A stretch of 64,000 nucleotides of DNA from Sulfurospirillum sp. UBA4058 (GTDB taxonomy: Bacteria > Campylobacterota > Campylobacteria > Campylobacterales > Sulfurospirillaceae): the NCBI GenBank assembly GCA_002382085.1, contig DFZK01000012.1, positions 62,001-126,000 on the forward strand, read 5' to 3'. This document shows positions 43,820 to 52,265 of the stretch, in pieces. The translations under genes were made by a program, and so were the position numbers. Each line of letters starts with the position of its first letter. The first letter of the stretch is position 1. Under the pieces are notes generated by a model, which saw only the letters and a program-made list of their open reading frames with translations, had not been told where the DNA came from and ran no database searches.

Positions 43820-44445
43820 ACAAACAACTCCTTATTGCGCTCAGTCTCCTCTTTTTCGCCGTGCTTTATTTTGGCGGACGCTTGATGTATCAATCAAGCA
43901 ATCACGACGTTTCAAGCGATAAACAGTCCGCACTCGTACGTCCGCATGCCTTCATGCTCGGAAATCCCGATGCCAAAACGACGATCGTCGAATTTTTTGA
44001 CCCCGCATGCGAGACGTGTAAAAGTTTTTACCCTTTTGTGAAAAACATCCTCAAACAACATCCGGATCAACTCAAACTCGTATTGCGTTACGCGCCTTTT
44101 CACACCGACTCTTACTACGTGGTGGCGATGATCGAGGCGGCACGTCTACAAAACAAATACCTTGAAGCTCTGGAAGTCATTTATCAGTATCAAGACAAAT
44201 GGGCAAGCCATACGGGTGCGCCCAATATCGGTCTGATTTGGAGCTTTTTGCCCGAAGCGGGAATCGACGTCGAAAAACTAAAAAACGATATGAAAAAACC
44301 TGAAATCGACGCAATCATCAAGAAAGACATCGCCGATACCAAAACCCTCGGCGTTAAAGCAACACCCGAATTTTTCGTCAATGCAAAACCGCTCGTAAAA
44401 TTCGGGAAAAAAGAACTTCAAGCCTTAATCGACTCGGAGCTCTAA
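43816..44445 (+). CDS. DsbA-like thioredoxin-fold protein
   Basis: A 209-residue periplasmic thiol oxidoreductase, membrane-anchored or secreted through the N-terminal helix (about 4-21). The active site is Cys65-Glu-Thr-Cys68 in FFDPACETCKSFYPF, and the cis-proline loop is GVKATPEFFVN. It belongs to the BdbD/DsbA group (DSBA_2/thioredoxin_4). Coupling to the DsbB/BdbC gene indicates it is that protein's substrate and donates disulfides to exported proteins. The CETC dipeptide differs from the CPHC of E. coli DsbA. Confidence 0.9.
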   Translation: MNKQLLIALSLLFFAVLYFGGRLMYQSSNHDVSSDKQSALVRPHAFMLGNPDAKTTIVEFFDPACETCKSFYPFVKNILKQHPDQLKLVLRYAPFHTDSYYVVAMIEAARLQNKYLEALEVIYQYQDKWASHTGAPNIGLIWSFLPEAGIDVEKLKNDMKKPEIDAIIKKDIADTKTLGVKATPEFFVNAKPLVKFGKKELQALIDSEL

Positions 44446-44448
44446 GCC

Positions 44449-44937
44449 TTATTCGTGATAAAGCGGCGTGATTTCGTTGTAGCCGTGAAGCCTAATGTCT
44501 CTACGACGCCTTGCATCGTGGAAACGTCTTTTTTGGACGTCGGTTTCGGGAATAAGCGGCGGAACGGGTGTGGGACGCCCTTTATCGTCGACCGCGACCA
44601 TCGTAAAGAAACAACTGTTCGTATGCGTCGCGATTCCTTGTTGGATATTTTCGGCAATGACTTTGATGCCGACTTCCATCGACGTTTTGCCCGTAAAATT
44701 CACGCTGGCTAAAAAGGTGACCAAGGTTCCAACGGGAATCGCTTGCTTGAAAATCACTTGATCGACCGACATCGTCACGACGTACGTACCGCAATAACGC
44801 GACGCGCACGCATAAGCGACTTGGTCGAGCAATTTTAGCAGATCGCCGCCGTGGACGTTACCTGAAAAGTTGGCTTTATCGGGCGTCATTAAAACCGACA
44901 TAGAGAGCGTGTGTTTTTCAAACGGAGTGGATAGCAT
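44449..44937 (-). CDS. Hotdog-fold acyl-CoA thioesterase
   Basis: A 162-residue acyl-CoA hydrolase of the YciA/BFIT type. The hotdog helix motif NVHGGDLLKLLDQVAYACASRY with the catalytic Asp, and the later CFFTMVAVDDKGRPTPVPPL, are family signatures. The protein probably acts on medium or long acyl-CoAs in the cytoplasm. The start shares one base with the stop of the DnaJ-like gene. The C-terminal tail after about 130 is basic. Confidence 0.88.
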   Translation of the reverse strand: MLSTPFEKHTLSMSVLMTPDKANFSGNVHGGDLLKLLDQVAYACASRYCGTYVVTMSVDQVIFKQAIPVGTLVTFLASVNFTGKTSMEVGIKVIAENIQQGIATHTNSCFFTMVAVDDKGRPTPVPPLIPETDVQKRRFHDARRRRDIRLHGYNEITPLYHE

Positions 44938-45689
44938 TAGCTTTTTTCCTTTTTAATCGTTTCATAGGCTTCGTTAATCTCTTGCAATTTCGCCGTCGCC
45001 GCATCGATCATGCTTTGATCTTTGCCTTGTCCCATCAAGATATCGGGGTGGTATTCTTTGACCAAGGCGCGGTATTTTTTCTTGATACTTTCCATATCGT
45101 CCTGAGGACTTGCTCCTAAAACGTCATAGGCATTTTGTATTCCAAAACGCTTTTTTTCGGCCTTATGCGTATAAAATGTTTTAAACTGCTCAATCATACG
45201 CTCAAAATCACTACGTTTGATCTCTAAGGCATCGGCAATATCTTCGGTAATCATCCGCTCCGTTTGCGAAAATTCTCCGTCGATAAATGCCAAGTTCAGT
45301 AAATACTCCATCACTTTGAGACGCTTAACGTAGTCGCTTTGCGTCAGTTTGAGGTATTTTTTCGAAACGATGAGCGTGTTGTCGAACGTCTGCATTTCGG
45401 TCTGGTAAATCGCTTTGAGCTCTTCGCGTATCCGTTCACTCTCTTCAAACACGCGTGCAATGTCGCTAAACGTCAAACTTAAAAGCTCCGCTTCCAGCTC
45501 ACTCACTCTACCGTCGGCTTTCGCCACTTTTGCCATCAATGCGACCAAAAGCCCTGCTTCATGTTCACGCAAATCGCCTTTAAGCGTCTGCTTCACATCG
45601 ACGTTAATATGTTGATACGCATTCGTATCATAATTTTTCGTCAAGAAATAAAAAAGAACGATCACGGCTAGAACGATCATATAGGTCAT
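44937..45689 (-). CDS. DjlA-like membrane-anchored TerB/DnaJ-domain protein
   Basis: A 250-residue protein. An N-terminal membrane helix (MTYMIVLAVIVLFYF) is followed by a TerB-like helical domain (about 45-150, ALMAKVAKADGRVSELEAELL and LAFIDGEFSQTER) and a C-terminal J domain (about 180-250, NAYDVLGASPQDD with the HPD motif in KEYHPDIL). This is the layout of DjlA, a DnaK co-chaperone at the membrane. The ATG at 45689 follows TAAAGGTGAAAAT; an upstream in-frame start would overlap the patB promoter. The site TTTACATGTCAA lies immediately upstream. Confidence 0.87.
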   Translation of the reverse strand: MTYMIVLAVIVLFYFLTKNYDTNAYQHINVDVKQTLKGDLREHEAGLLVALMAKVAKADGRVSELEAELLSLTFSDIARVFEESERIREELKAIYQTEMQTFDNTLIVSKKYLKLTQSDYVKRLKVMEYLLNLAFIDGEFSQTERMITEDIADALEIKRSDFERMIEQFKTFYTHKAEKKRFGIQNAYDVLGASPQDDMESIKKKYRALVKEYHPDILMGQGKDQSMIDAATAKLQEINEAYETIKKEKS

Positions 45690-45728
45690 ATTTTCACCTT
45701 TACATGTCAAACGAAATTGAGGCAAATA

Positions 45729-45737
45729 TGCTACAAT
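45729..45737 (+). promoter_or_regulatory. Extended -10 promoter TGcTACAAT for patB
   Basis: TG-N-TACAAT ends 28 bases before the ATG at 45766, in the short divergent region with the DnaJ-like gene. Confidence 0.55.
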
Positions 45738-45765
45738 TTTTTCATTAAAGAAAAGGATACTTTTG

Positions 45766-46899
45766 ATGTTTAATTTCGATGAAAGCGTGGATAGAACCAA
45801 AACCCCATGCGAAAAATGGAACAAATACAAAAACCAAGACGTCATTCCCGCATGGGTCGCCGATATGGATTTCAAATCGCCTCCGTGCGTGATCGAAGCG
45901 TTGCAACAAAGAGTTGCCGAGGGTGTTTTTGGCTACACCGACATTGATGAAGAGACATACGGTGCGATTCTTTCCTTTTTAAAACGTCACTACGACTGGG
46001 AGATCCAAAAAGAGTGGTTGGTCTTTACGCACGGTGTGGTCAGCAGTATGAACGTCGCATGCTTATCCACGGAGGGCGAGAGCGTGATGACGACGACGCC
46101 GATTTACCCGCATTTTATCAAAGCACCGATGCATGCCGACAAAGAAGTGATCGCGATTGCGATGAAAGAGGAAAACAACCGCTGGACGCTGGATTTTGAA
46201 GCCATGGAAGAAAAAATCAAACCTACATGTAAACTCTTTATGCTCTGTAATCCCTACAATCCGGCCGGAACCGTTTTTACATGTAACGAGTTAGAACAGC
46301 TTGGAGCCTTTTGTCTGAAACACGATCTTACGATCTGTTCGGATGAAATCCATGCCGATCTGCTTTTAAATCCGATCGCTAAACACATTCCGATTGCCTC
46401 GCTCTCTGAAGCGCTCGCCAAGCGAAGCATCACGCTGATGGCGCCTAGTAAAACGTTTAACATCGCAGGGCTTCAAGCCTCCTTTGCCGTAATCCCAGAC
46501 GCAGAGCTTCGCAAGCGTTTTAAAAAGACGATGGGAAGTATGGTCGGCGGCATCAACCTTTTGGGCATTACCGCACTCAAAGCCGCGTACCTTGGAGGCG
46601 ACGCGTGGCTAGGAGAACTTCGCACCTATTTAGCCGAAAACCTCGCTCTGGTGCAAGCCTTTGTAAACCGCAATCCCAAGCTCAAACTCTTAGATCAAGA
46701 AGCGACCTTTCTCGCGTGGATCGACGCATCTGCTTTACATGTAAAGAGTCCGTACGAATTTTTCCTGCAACACGGTGTGGGACTCAGCGATGGCGAACCG
46801 TTTGGCAATGCACAGTGTGTGCGCCTCAATTTTGGAACGCAAAGAACTGTTTTAGAAGCCATCTTAGAGCGCATGCAAAAAGCGATGGATAGCTTGTGA
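45766..46899 (+). CDS. PatB/MalY-type cystathionine beta-lyase (aminotransferase fold)
   Basis: A 377-residue PLP enzyme of the MalY/PatB family, which cleaves C-S bonds of cystathionine or cysteine. Signatures are PAWVADMDFKSPP, the PIYPHFIKA loop, LCNPYNPAG, CSDEIHADL and the PLP lysine in MAPSKTFNIAGLQ. The ATG at 45766 is favoured over a TTG one codon earlier; AAAAGGA lies upstream. Two perfect and one near-perfect copies of the iterated palindrome lie inside the gene (FTCNE, ALHVK and PTCKL phases). Its stop overlaps the phosphoesterase start. Confidence 0.93.
   Translation: MFNFDESVDRTKTPCEKWNKYKNQDVIPAWVADMDFKSPPCVIEALQQRVAEGVFGYTDIDEETYGAILSFLKRHYDWEIQKEWLVFTHGVVSSMNVACLSTEGESVMTTTPIYPHFIKAPMHADKEVIAIAMKEENNRWTLDFEAMEEKIKPTCKLFMLCNPYNPAGTVFTCNELEQLGAFCLKHDLTICSDEIHADLLLNPIAKHIPIASLSEALAKRSITLMAPSKTFNIAGLQASFAVIPDAELRKRFKKTMGSMVGGINLLGITALKAAYLGGDAWLGELRTYLAENLALVQAFVNRNPKLKLLDQEATFLAWIDASALHVKSPYEFFLQHGVGLSDGEPFGNAQCVRLNFGTQRTVLEAILERMQKAMDSL
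46277..46286. repeat. Iterated palindrome TTACATGTAA
   Basis: Perfect copy inside the patB-like gene, read as Phe-Thr-Cys-Asn. A near copy, CTACATGTAAA, lies 52 bases upstream at 46223-46233. Confidence 0.88.
46733..46746. repeat. Iterated palindrome CTTTACATGTAAAG
   Basis: Perfect 14-base copy inside the patB-like gene, read as Leu-His-Val-Lys. Confidence 0.9.
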
Positions 46900-47771
46900 T
46901 CAAGTATCTTTTAGGACTCTGTTTCGCCTTTAGCCTTTACGCAAACATGCACATCGTCGTTCTGGGCGATCCGCATATTCCGGGTAAACACCTTGACGCC
47001 AAAGAGCAGGTTTTAGAGCAGATCAACCGGTGGAGCGATGTCGATAGCGTCGTTGCCATGGGCGATCTTTGCTCGATGACGGGAACCGAGGAAGAGTACG
47101 CGACGGTCAAAGCGTATTTTTCAAAGCTTCACAAGCCGCTTTACGTCATCACGGGCAATCACGACTTTATCTACGCCGATGAACTTGATAATAACGGCAA
47201 ATTGCAGCATGCGCCCCGTGAGATCCAAGATGAAAAACTAAGACGTTTTCAAAAGACATTTGATCTTCCAAAGCTCTACTACAGTGTGGAGAAAGAGTCT
47301 TACCTGCTGATCTTTCTCTCCGCCGATAATCCAGAGCATCTTGCCCAGCTTTCGGCAGAGCAGTTGAGTTGGTTTGAAAATGAACTCAAAACCCATTCCA
47401 AAATGCCGACCATCGTCTTTTTTCATGCCCCGCTGGGTCACACGCTTGAGAATTACAACCATTGGGCAAACACGCCTAATTTTATCGCCCAACCTAAAGA
47501 GACATTGCATCAGATCATTCTTAGCAATCCACAGCTTTTTTTATGGGTGAGCGGGCATACGCATACATCGGCAAAAGAGCCCAGCTTTGCCTCTTCGATC
47601 AACCGCTACGAGCAGGTCACCAACATTCACAACAGCGACATGAACAAAGAGACAATCTGGAGCAATTCGCTCTTTTTGGAAGAGAATCGCGTGCGCATTC
47701 AAACCTACGATCATCAAACGCATCAATGGATACCTTCACTGGAGCGCACGATTTTAGTGCCGAAATTTTAG
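46896..47771 (+). CDS. Exported metallophosphoesterase
   Basis: A 291-residue calcineurin-like phosphoesterase with a signal peptide (residues 1-16). The metal motifs are present in order: GDPHIPG, AMGDLCS, GNHDF, FHAPLG and SGHTHT. It probably acts in the periplasm on phosphodiesters or phosphomonoesters; the substrate is unknown. The start is GTG overlapping the patB stop (GTGA), so the two are coupled. It lies in a CpG-poor stretch with patB. Confidence 0.87.
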   Translation: MIKYLLGLCFAFSLYANMHIVVLGDPHIPGKHLDAKEQVLEQINRWSDVDSVVAMGDLCSMTGTEEEYATVKAYFSKLHKPLYVITGNHDFIYADELDNNGKLQHAPREIQDEKLRRFQKTFDLPKLYYSVEKESYLLIFLSADNPEHLAQLSAEQLSWFENELKTHSKMPTIVFFHAPLGHTLENYNHWANTPNFIAQPKETLHQIILSNPQLFLWVSGHTHTSAKEPSFASSINRYEQVTNIHNSDMNKETIWSNSLFLEENRVRIQTYDHQTHQWIPSLERTILVPKF

Positions 47772-47812
47772 GAAAAAATCGGTACTATTTTTCAATTTTT
47801 TTAAGGAAACGT

Positions 47813-48439
47813 ATGACGAAACTATGGATGAGCTTTAGCATAGCCGTACTGTTACTCACGGGATGTGCCCAAAAAGAACTCTCGCAAAATGCCCCCGAAA
47901 TACCGCAGAAGGTTGAAGACGAAAAAAAAGAGCTTCGAACCCACATCGTTGCTACTGCTATGAAACATAAAAACAGACAAGACGGAGGCGATTGTTCCGG
48001 ATTTGTTACCCTCGTCAATAAAGAGAGCAACGAACCGTTTTTTCAAACGCGCGCTTTAGACGATTATTATGAAGATTCGCGCAAATCGCTTGCGATTTAC
48101 AACTATTTAGCCGATCGTAACCGTCTTTATTACGAAAACCCAAAAATCGGAGACCTTGTCTTTTTCGCCAATACCGTGAAGGCTTACGCGAAAACGAAAA
48201 GTGCCGACAATATCACGCATATCGGTATCATCACGCGTATCGACGCCGATGAAACCGTCTACTTTATTCACCATACCAAAGGAAAAAATTTGATAGGACA
48301 AATGAACTTAAAATATCCGGATTCGTCGTTGTACGAACATAAAGTCGTCAATTCGTATATGGAAAAATGCGCATCGAAAAACAGTCAAAACAAGTGCTTA
48401 GCACCCGAATATTTTAGTGCTTACGGGAAAATCCAATGA
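47813..48439 (+). CDS. NlpC/P60-like lipoprotein (first of a tandem pair)
   Basis: A 208-residue lipoprotein: lipobox LLTGC with the lipidated Cys near residue 18, a short linker, and an NlpC/P60-like domain with the catalytic Cys in DGGDCSGFV and a His in ITHIGIITRI. It ends in a short C-terminal part with Cys residues. A peptidoglycan endopeptidase or amidase role is expected. The ATG at 47813 follows TTAAGGAAACGT; the frame continues upstream but would overlap the phosphoesterase gene. The 3' end overlaps its paralogue by four bases. Confidence 0.85.
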   Translation: MTKLWMSFSIAVLLLTGCAQKELSQNAPEIPQKVEDEKKELRTHIVATAMKHKNRQDGGDCSGFVTLVNKESNEPFFQTRALDDYYEDSRKSLAIYNYLADRNRLYYENPKIGDLVFFANTVKAYAKTKSADNITHIGIITRIDADETVYFIHHTKGKNLIGQMNLKYPDSSLYEHKVVNSYMEKCASKNSQNKCLAPEYFSAYGKIQ

Positions 48440-49200
48440 AACGATGGTTGATTTTAAGCTTAACGACACTCTACTTTGCGGGATGCACACCCCAACCTTC
48501 TCCTCAAATCGAAAAACAAGTCGCCGCGCCCGAAGCAAAAGCCGAACCCGTACAACTTTATTTAGAGGAGATACCGAGCGAAAATTTGTATATCGAGCGC
48601 GATGAAAAAAGCTTTTCGCTTCGCCCTATTTCTCCGATGAATACGCGTCAAAGTATCGTCAATACGGCAATGAGCTACCTTAATAAACGCGACGGCGGCG
48701 ATTGCTCCGGATTTGTCAATCTCGTCAACCTTAAAACGGGACGTCCTTACTATAACGACAAAGAGCTCAGTGCAAGCTTTGACAATGCGCGAAAATCACG
48801 CGCGATGTTCAACCTGATGGCAAAAAAAGGCAATGCCTTTGAAACGATGCTCCCCAACCTCGGCGATTTGGTGTTCTTCGAAAACACCGAACGACGACCT
48901 GCGGTCAAAACCAAAACCAAAGGCAAAAATCCACCCAAACCGCAACCCGCCGCTTCGGTTATCGAAAACATCACGCACGTCGGTATCGTTACGCGCATCG
49001 ATTCTGACGGTACGGTCGAGTTTATCCACCACTCCAACGGTAAAAATATCTTGGATTATATGAACTTTAACTATCCGATGCTCACCAACAAAGACGGTAA
49101 GAAAATTAACACCTATATGAAACGATGTCCGTCCAAAAACGGTGCCGCACAACCGCAATGCATGAACATCGCCTTTTTTGTAGCGTACGGGACGTTTTAG
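48436..49200 (+). CDS. NlpC/P60-like lipoprotein (second of a tandem pair)
   Basis: A 254-residue paralogue of the preceding protein: lipobox with Cys near residue 17 (YFAGC), a longer N-terminal linker (about 20-70), the active-site DGGDCSGFV, an insert rich in Lys/Pro (about 155-172) and ITHVGIVTRI with the catalytic His. The shared order of motifs and the matching C-terminal YMKRC/YMEKC segments show a tandem duplication. The start overlaps the first gene as ATGA, so both products are made together and may act on the same cell-wall bond. Confidence 0.85.
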   Translation: MKRWLILSLTTLYFAGCTPQPSPQIEKQVAAPEAKAEPVQLYLEEIPSENLYIERDEKSFSLRPISPMNTRQSIVNTAMSYLNKRDGGDCSGFVNLVNLKTGRPYYNDKELSASFDNARKSRAMFNLMAKKGNAFETMLPNLGDLVFFENTERRPAVKTKTKGKNPPKPQPAASVIENITHVGIVTRIDSDGTVEFIHHSNGKNILDYMNFNYPMLTNKDGKKINTYMKRCPSKNGAAQPQCMNIAFFVAYGTF

Positions 49201-49228
49201 TCCTTCAAATTGATCTAAAGGATGTGTA

Positions 49229-49960
49229 ATGCGTCTATTACTTTATAGTCTTTCCTCACTGTTAAGTGCTTCACTTTGTTTTGCATCTCCTCCGACTATC
49301 GAGGAGATGACAGCATGGTTAAATAAATATCCTGATGAAGTCATTAAATATCAAGCAGATAATAACCGTCTAACTTCTACCAATAAAGATTGGGATATAC
49401 TTCCTAAAAACATTGCTTTTTATGATTCAGATCTACGAACTTTCAAAAAAATCTTCCTGACCAATAAAAAACAAGCCTATCTTGTGCCTATCGTACTTGA
49501 CAATCGAGGACGTAACGCTATGTTTCAAACAGCTCTTGTACTTCCTGAACAACAAAAAATTATCCCATTACTTGATAGCCTTGTAAAAGAAGTTGATGAT
49601 ATTCAAGATTTAAATACAGATAATATTTCAGAGATTATTGTCCATCAAATCAGTTCAGGTGGTGGATCTGAAAGTGGCATGAAAGCCATTGTTCAACTCA
49701 ATGAAAATGGAACTATTAATATTCTCCATGAAGCTAATATTAAAAGCAATAAAGGTATGTATGGAGAAAACTCTGCACGATACTCAGAAAAAGATATTAA
49801 ATGGGAATTTATTGATGTTGCTAATAATGGTGCTAAAATGTTAAAAGAGTCTATCATTATTTCTAAAGGTAGAGATAATAAAACTCCTCTTGTCACCACA
49901 ACAATAAAATTTTATAAATTGACAAATAATGGATTTGAATTACAAGAAGAGAAAAAATAA
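49229..49960 (+). CDS. Exported hypothetical protein, AT-rich
   Basis: A 243-residue protein with a signal peptide (residues 1-19, ending CFASP). I do not recognise the mature part; it has a strand-rich look with ISEIIVHQISSGGGSESGMKAIV in the middle, reminiscent of periplasmic beta-propeller or lipocalin-like proteins but without a clear motif. Its base composition is markedly more AT-rich than neighbours and it has almost no CpG, suggesting recent acquisition. It is followed by a terminator. GGATGTGTA precedes the ATG weakly. Confidence 0.75.
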   Translation: MRLLLYSLSSLLSASLCFASPPTIEEMTAWLNKYPDEVIKYQADNNRLTSTNKDWDILPKNIAFYDSDLRTFKKIFLTNKKQAYLVPIVLDNRGRNAMFQTALVLPEQQKIIPLLDSLVKEVDDIQDLNTDNISEIIVHQISSGGGSESGMKAIVQLNENGTINILHEANIKSNKGMYGENSARYSEKDIKWEFIDVANNGAKMLKESIIISKGRDNKTPLVTTTIKFYKLTNNGFELQEEKK

Positions 49961-49973
49961 TATGTTTGAAAAG

Positions 49974-49995
49974 AAGAGGTGCTCTCACACCTCTT
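49974..49995. terminator. Terminator between 49229 gene and purL
   Basis: Arms AAGAGGTG and CACCTCTT with a six-base loop between convergent genes. Confidence 0.6.
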
Positions 49996-50000
49996 AAAGC

Positions 50001-52202
50001 TTAGATATCTTGTTCGATCACTTCAGCGAAACGATTGAAATAACGCTCGCAAATCGCTTCAACGCTTTTGCTTACATCGTTACATGTAAAGGTATTTCCG
50101 CCCACGGTACCGATTTTCACAACGCTTAAACCGATGGTTTTTGCCATGGCTTCAAAGCCTGATTCGTTGTTGACTTCAACCAGTGCGCGTGAAAAACTCT
50201 CCGCAAAAATGTCTCGTGCATCGTTACATGTAAGTTTACATGTAATGCCTTTTTTGCTTTTCGCAACCATCTTCGCAAGCGCAATCGCAATACCGCCGAC
50301 ATTGATGTCTTTTGCCGCATTGAGGAAACCTTTTTTGTTCGCTTCAATGACAAGTTCCCAAAGTTTGAGCTCTTTGTCGTAATCCAGTTCTGCGAGTGTT
50401 CCCTCAACTTTGCCGTACAACTCTTTCATGTACAAACTTCCACCAAAGTCACTTTTTGTCTCACCGAGGAGATAAATGGAAGCACCCTCTTTTTGGAAAC
50501 TTGAAGGAAGCGTTTTGTTCGCATCATCGTTGAGACCGACCATCACAATCGCAGGTGTTGGGAAAACACCCACACCGTTGGTTTCGTTGTAAAGAGAGAC
50601 GTTACCGCTGACAACAGGCGTGTTGAGCTTCGCGCACGCCTCTTTGATGCCGTAACAGCCCTGTGCAAACTGCCACATGACTTCCGGGTTTTCAGGGTTT
50701 CCGTAGTTCAAACAATCGGTAATCGCCAAAGGACGTGCACCACTCATCGCGACATTTCGTCCACTCTCAGCCACCGCAGCAGCAGCACCCATTTTAGGGT
50801 CGATGTAGTTATAACGTGGGTTACAGTCGCTACTCATGGAGAGTGCTTTACCGTTTTCTTTGATGCGAATGACGCTCGCATCAAGACTTCCAGGCGCTTT
50901 GATCGTGTTGGTTTGAACGGTTGAGTCGTATTGGTTGAAAATCCATGTTTTATCCGAAACTTCAACAGAATTTAAAAGAGCGTCAAAGGCTTTTTGGTTG
51001 TCAATTTTTGTAAAATCGTTGATCGTTGTGTTTTTGATGCTCGCAAGATAAGAAGGCTCTTGGGTCGGTCGATCATAAATCGGTGCTTGCTCGCTCACGG
51101 GTTGCACTGGCATATTGGCTACGCGCTCGCCGTGCCAGAAAAGCTCCATATTGCCCGTAGCGGTGACTTCGCCGATGATTTCAGCGTTAAGATCCCATTT
51201 TCTAAAGATGTCAACGACTTTATCTTCATACCCTTTTTTCGCACAAATGAGCATACGCTCTTGCGACTCGGAAAGCATAAATTCAAAGGGTTGCATCCCC
51301 TCTTCGCGCGCAGGAACTTTGTCTAAGTGCATGATCATACCGCTACCGCTTCGTCCTGCCATCTCAAAGGAGCTAGAGGTCAAGCCAGCCGCACCCATAT
51401 CTTGGATACCCACGATGTAATCGGTTTTAAAGAGTTCTAAACATGCTTCTAAGAGAAGTTTTTCCGCAAACGGGTCACCGACTTGAACGGTGGGGCGTAG
51501 GCTTTTATTCGCTTCGGTAAAACTATCGCTCGCCATAACAGCACCACCCAGACCATCACGACCGGTTTTAGAACCGACATACACAACAGGATTGCCGATA
51601 CCCTCAGCTCTGCCGTAGAAAATTTCATCGCTTTTTGCAAGACCGAGTGTGAACGCATTGACCAGAATGTTTCCGTTGTAGCTCTCATCAAAAAAGGTCT
51701 CACCACCGATGGTAGGAACACCCATACAGTTACCGTATCCACCGATGCCCGCAACGACACCGCGGACAAGGAAACGTTGGTGACGTGACGTGTCGTCATT
51801 GTTCGTGACATTGCCAAAACGAAGGGAGTTCATATTTGCAACCGGGCGCGCACCCATCGTAAAGACGTCTCTTAAGATGCCGCCAACACCCGTTGCCGCA
51901 CCTTGATAAGGCTCGATAAAACTGGGGTGGTTGTGGGATTCCATCTTAAACACGGCCGCCATGCCATCGCCTACGTCGATAACGCCGGCATTTTCACCCG
52001 GTCCTTGAATGACCCACGGCGCTTTGGTCGGGAAACCGTTAAGGTATTTTTTACTGGATTTATACGAGCAGTGCTCACTCCACATCGCAGAAAAGATGCC
52101 GATCTCTAGCATATTTGGCTCGCGCCCCAAAATCGTTAAAATATTTGCATACTCTTCTTTGGACAACTTATGTTTTTTCAACACCGCTTCTAAATTTTCC
52201 AT
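50001..52202 (-). CDS. purL: Phosphoribosylformylglycinamidine synthase subunit PurL
   Basis: A 733-residue ATP-dependent FGAM synthase (small PurL type that works with PurS and PurQ). Signatures are FSAMWSEHCSYKSSKKYL near the N-terminus, GDGMAAVFKMESHNHPS, QDMGAAGLTSSSFEMA, MLSESQERML and DCLNYGNPENPEV. Length matches the small-subunit type rather than the 1300-residue single-chain enzyme. Three perfect palindromes lie near the 3' end, read as FTCND, LTCND and TCK. It is transcribed singly. Confidence 0.97.
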   Translation of the reverse strand: MENLEAVLKKHKLSKEEYANILTILGREPNMLEIGIFSAMWSEHCSYKSSKKYLNGFPTKAPWVIQGPGENAGVIDVGDGMAAVFKMESHNHPSFIEPYQGAATGVGGILRDVFTMGARPVANMNSLRFGNVTNNDDTSRHQRFLVRGVVAGIGGYGNCMGVPTIGGETFFDESYNGNILVNAFTLGLAKSDEIFYGRAEGIGNPVVYVGSKTGRDGLGGAVMASDSFTEANKSLRPTVQVGDPFAEKLLLEACLELFKTDYIVGIQDMGAAGLTSSSFEMAGRSGSGMIMHLDKVPAREEGMQPFEFMLSESQERMLICAKKGYEDKVVDIFRKWDLNAEIIGEVTATGNMELFWHGERVANMPVQPVSEQAPIYDRPTQEPSYLASIKNTTINDFTKIDNQKAFDALLNSVEVSDKTWIFNQYDSTVQTNTIKAPGSLDASVIRIKENGKALSMSSDCNPRYNYIDPKMGAAAAVAESGRNVAMSGARPLAITDCLNYGNPENPEVMWQFAQGCYGIKEACAKLNTPVVSGNVSLYNETNGVGVFPTPAIVMVGLNDDANKTLPSSFQKEGASIYLLGETKSDFGGSLYMKELYGKVEGTLAELDYDKELKLWELVIEANKKGFLNAAKDINVGGIAIALAKMVAKSKKGITCKLTCNDARDIFAESFSRALVEVNNESGFEAMAKTIGLSVVKIGTVGGNTFTCNDVSKSVEAICERYFNRFAEVIEQDI
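50080..50089. repeat. Iterated palindrome TTACATGTAA
   Basis: Perfect copy in purL, read on the minus strand as Phe-Thr-Cys-Asn. Confidence 0.88.
50224..50245. repeat. Two iterated palindromes in tandem
   Basis: Two perfect TTACATGTAA copies (50224-50233 and 50236-50245) two bases apart in purL, together encoding Thr-Cys-Lys-Leu-Thr-Cys-Asn. Confidence 0.9.
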
Positions 52203-52265
52203 GGATATTTCGCCCTATCTGATGTAATTTAAGATGGGCTTATTGTACAAAAAAGGAGCTAAAAG

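Noticed and set aside
47543..47812. Long in-frame extension of the first NlpC/P60 lipoprotein
   Set aside because: It overlaps the phosphoesterase gene, and a lipoprotein signal starts at the ATG with its own ribosome site at 47813.
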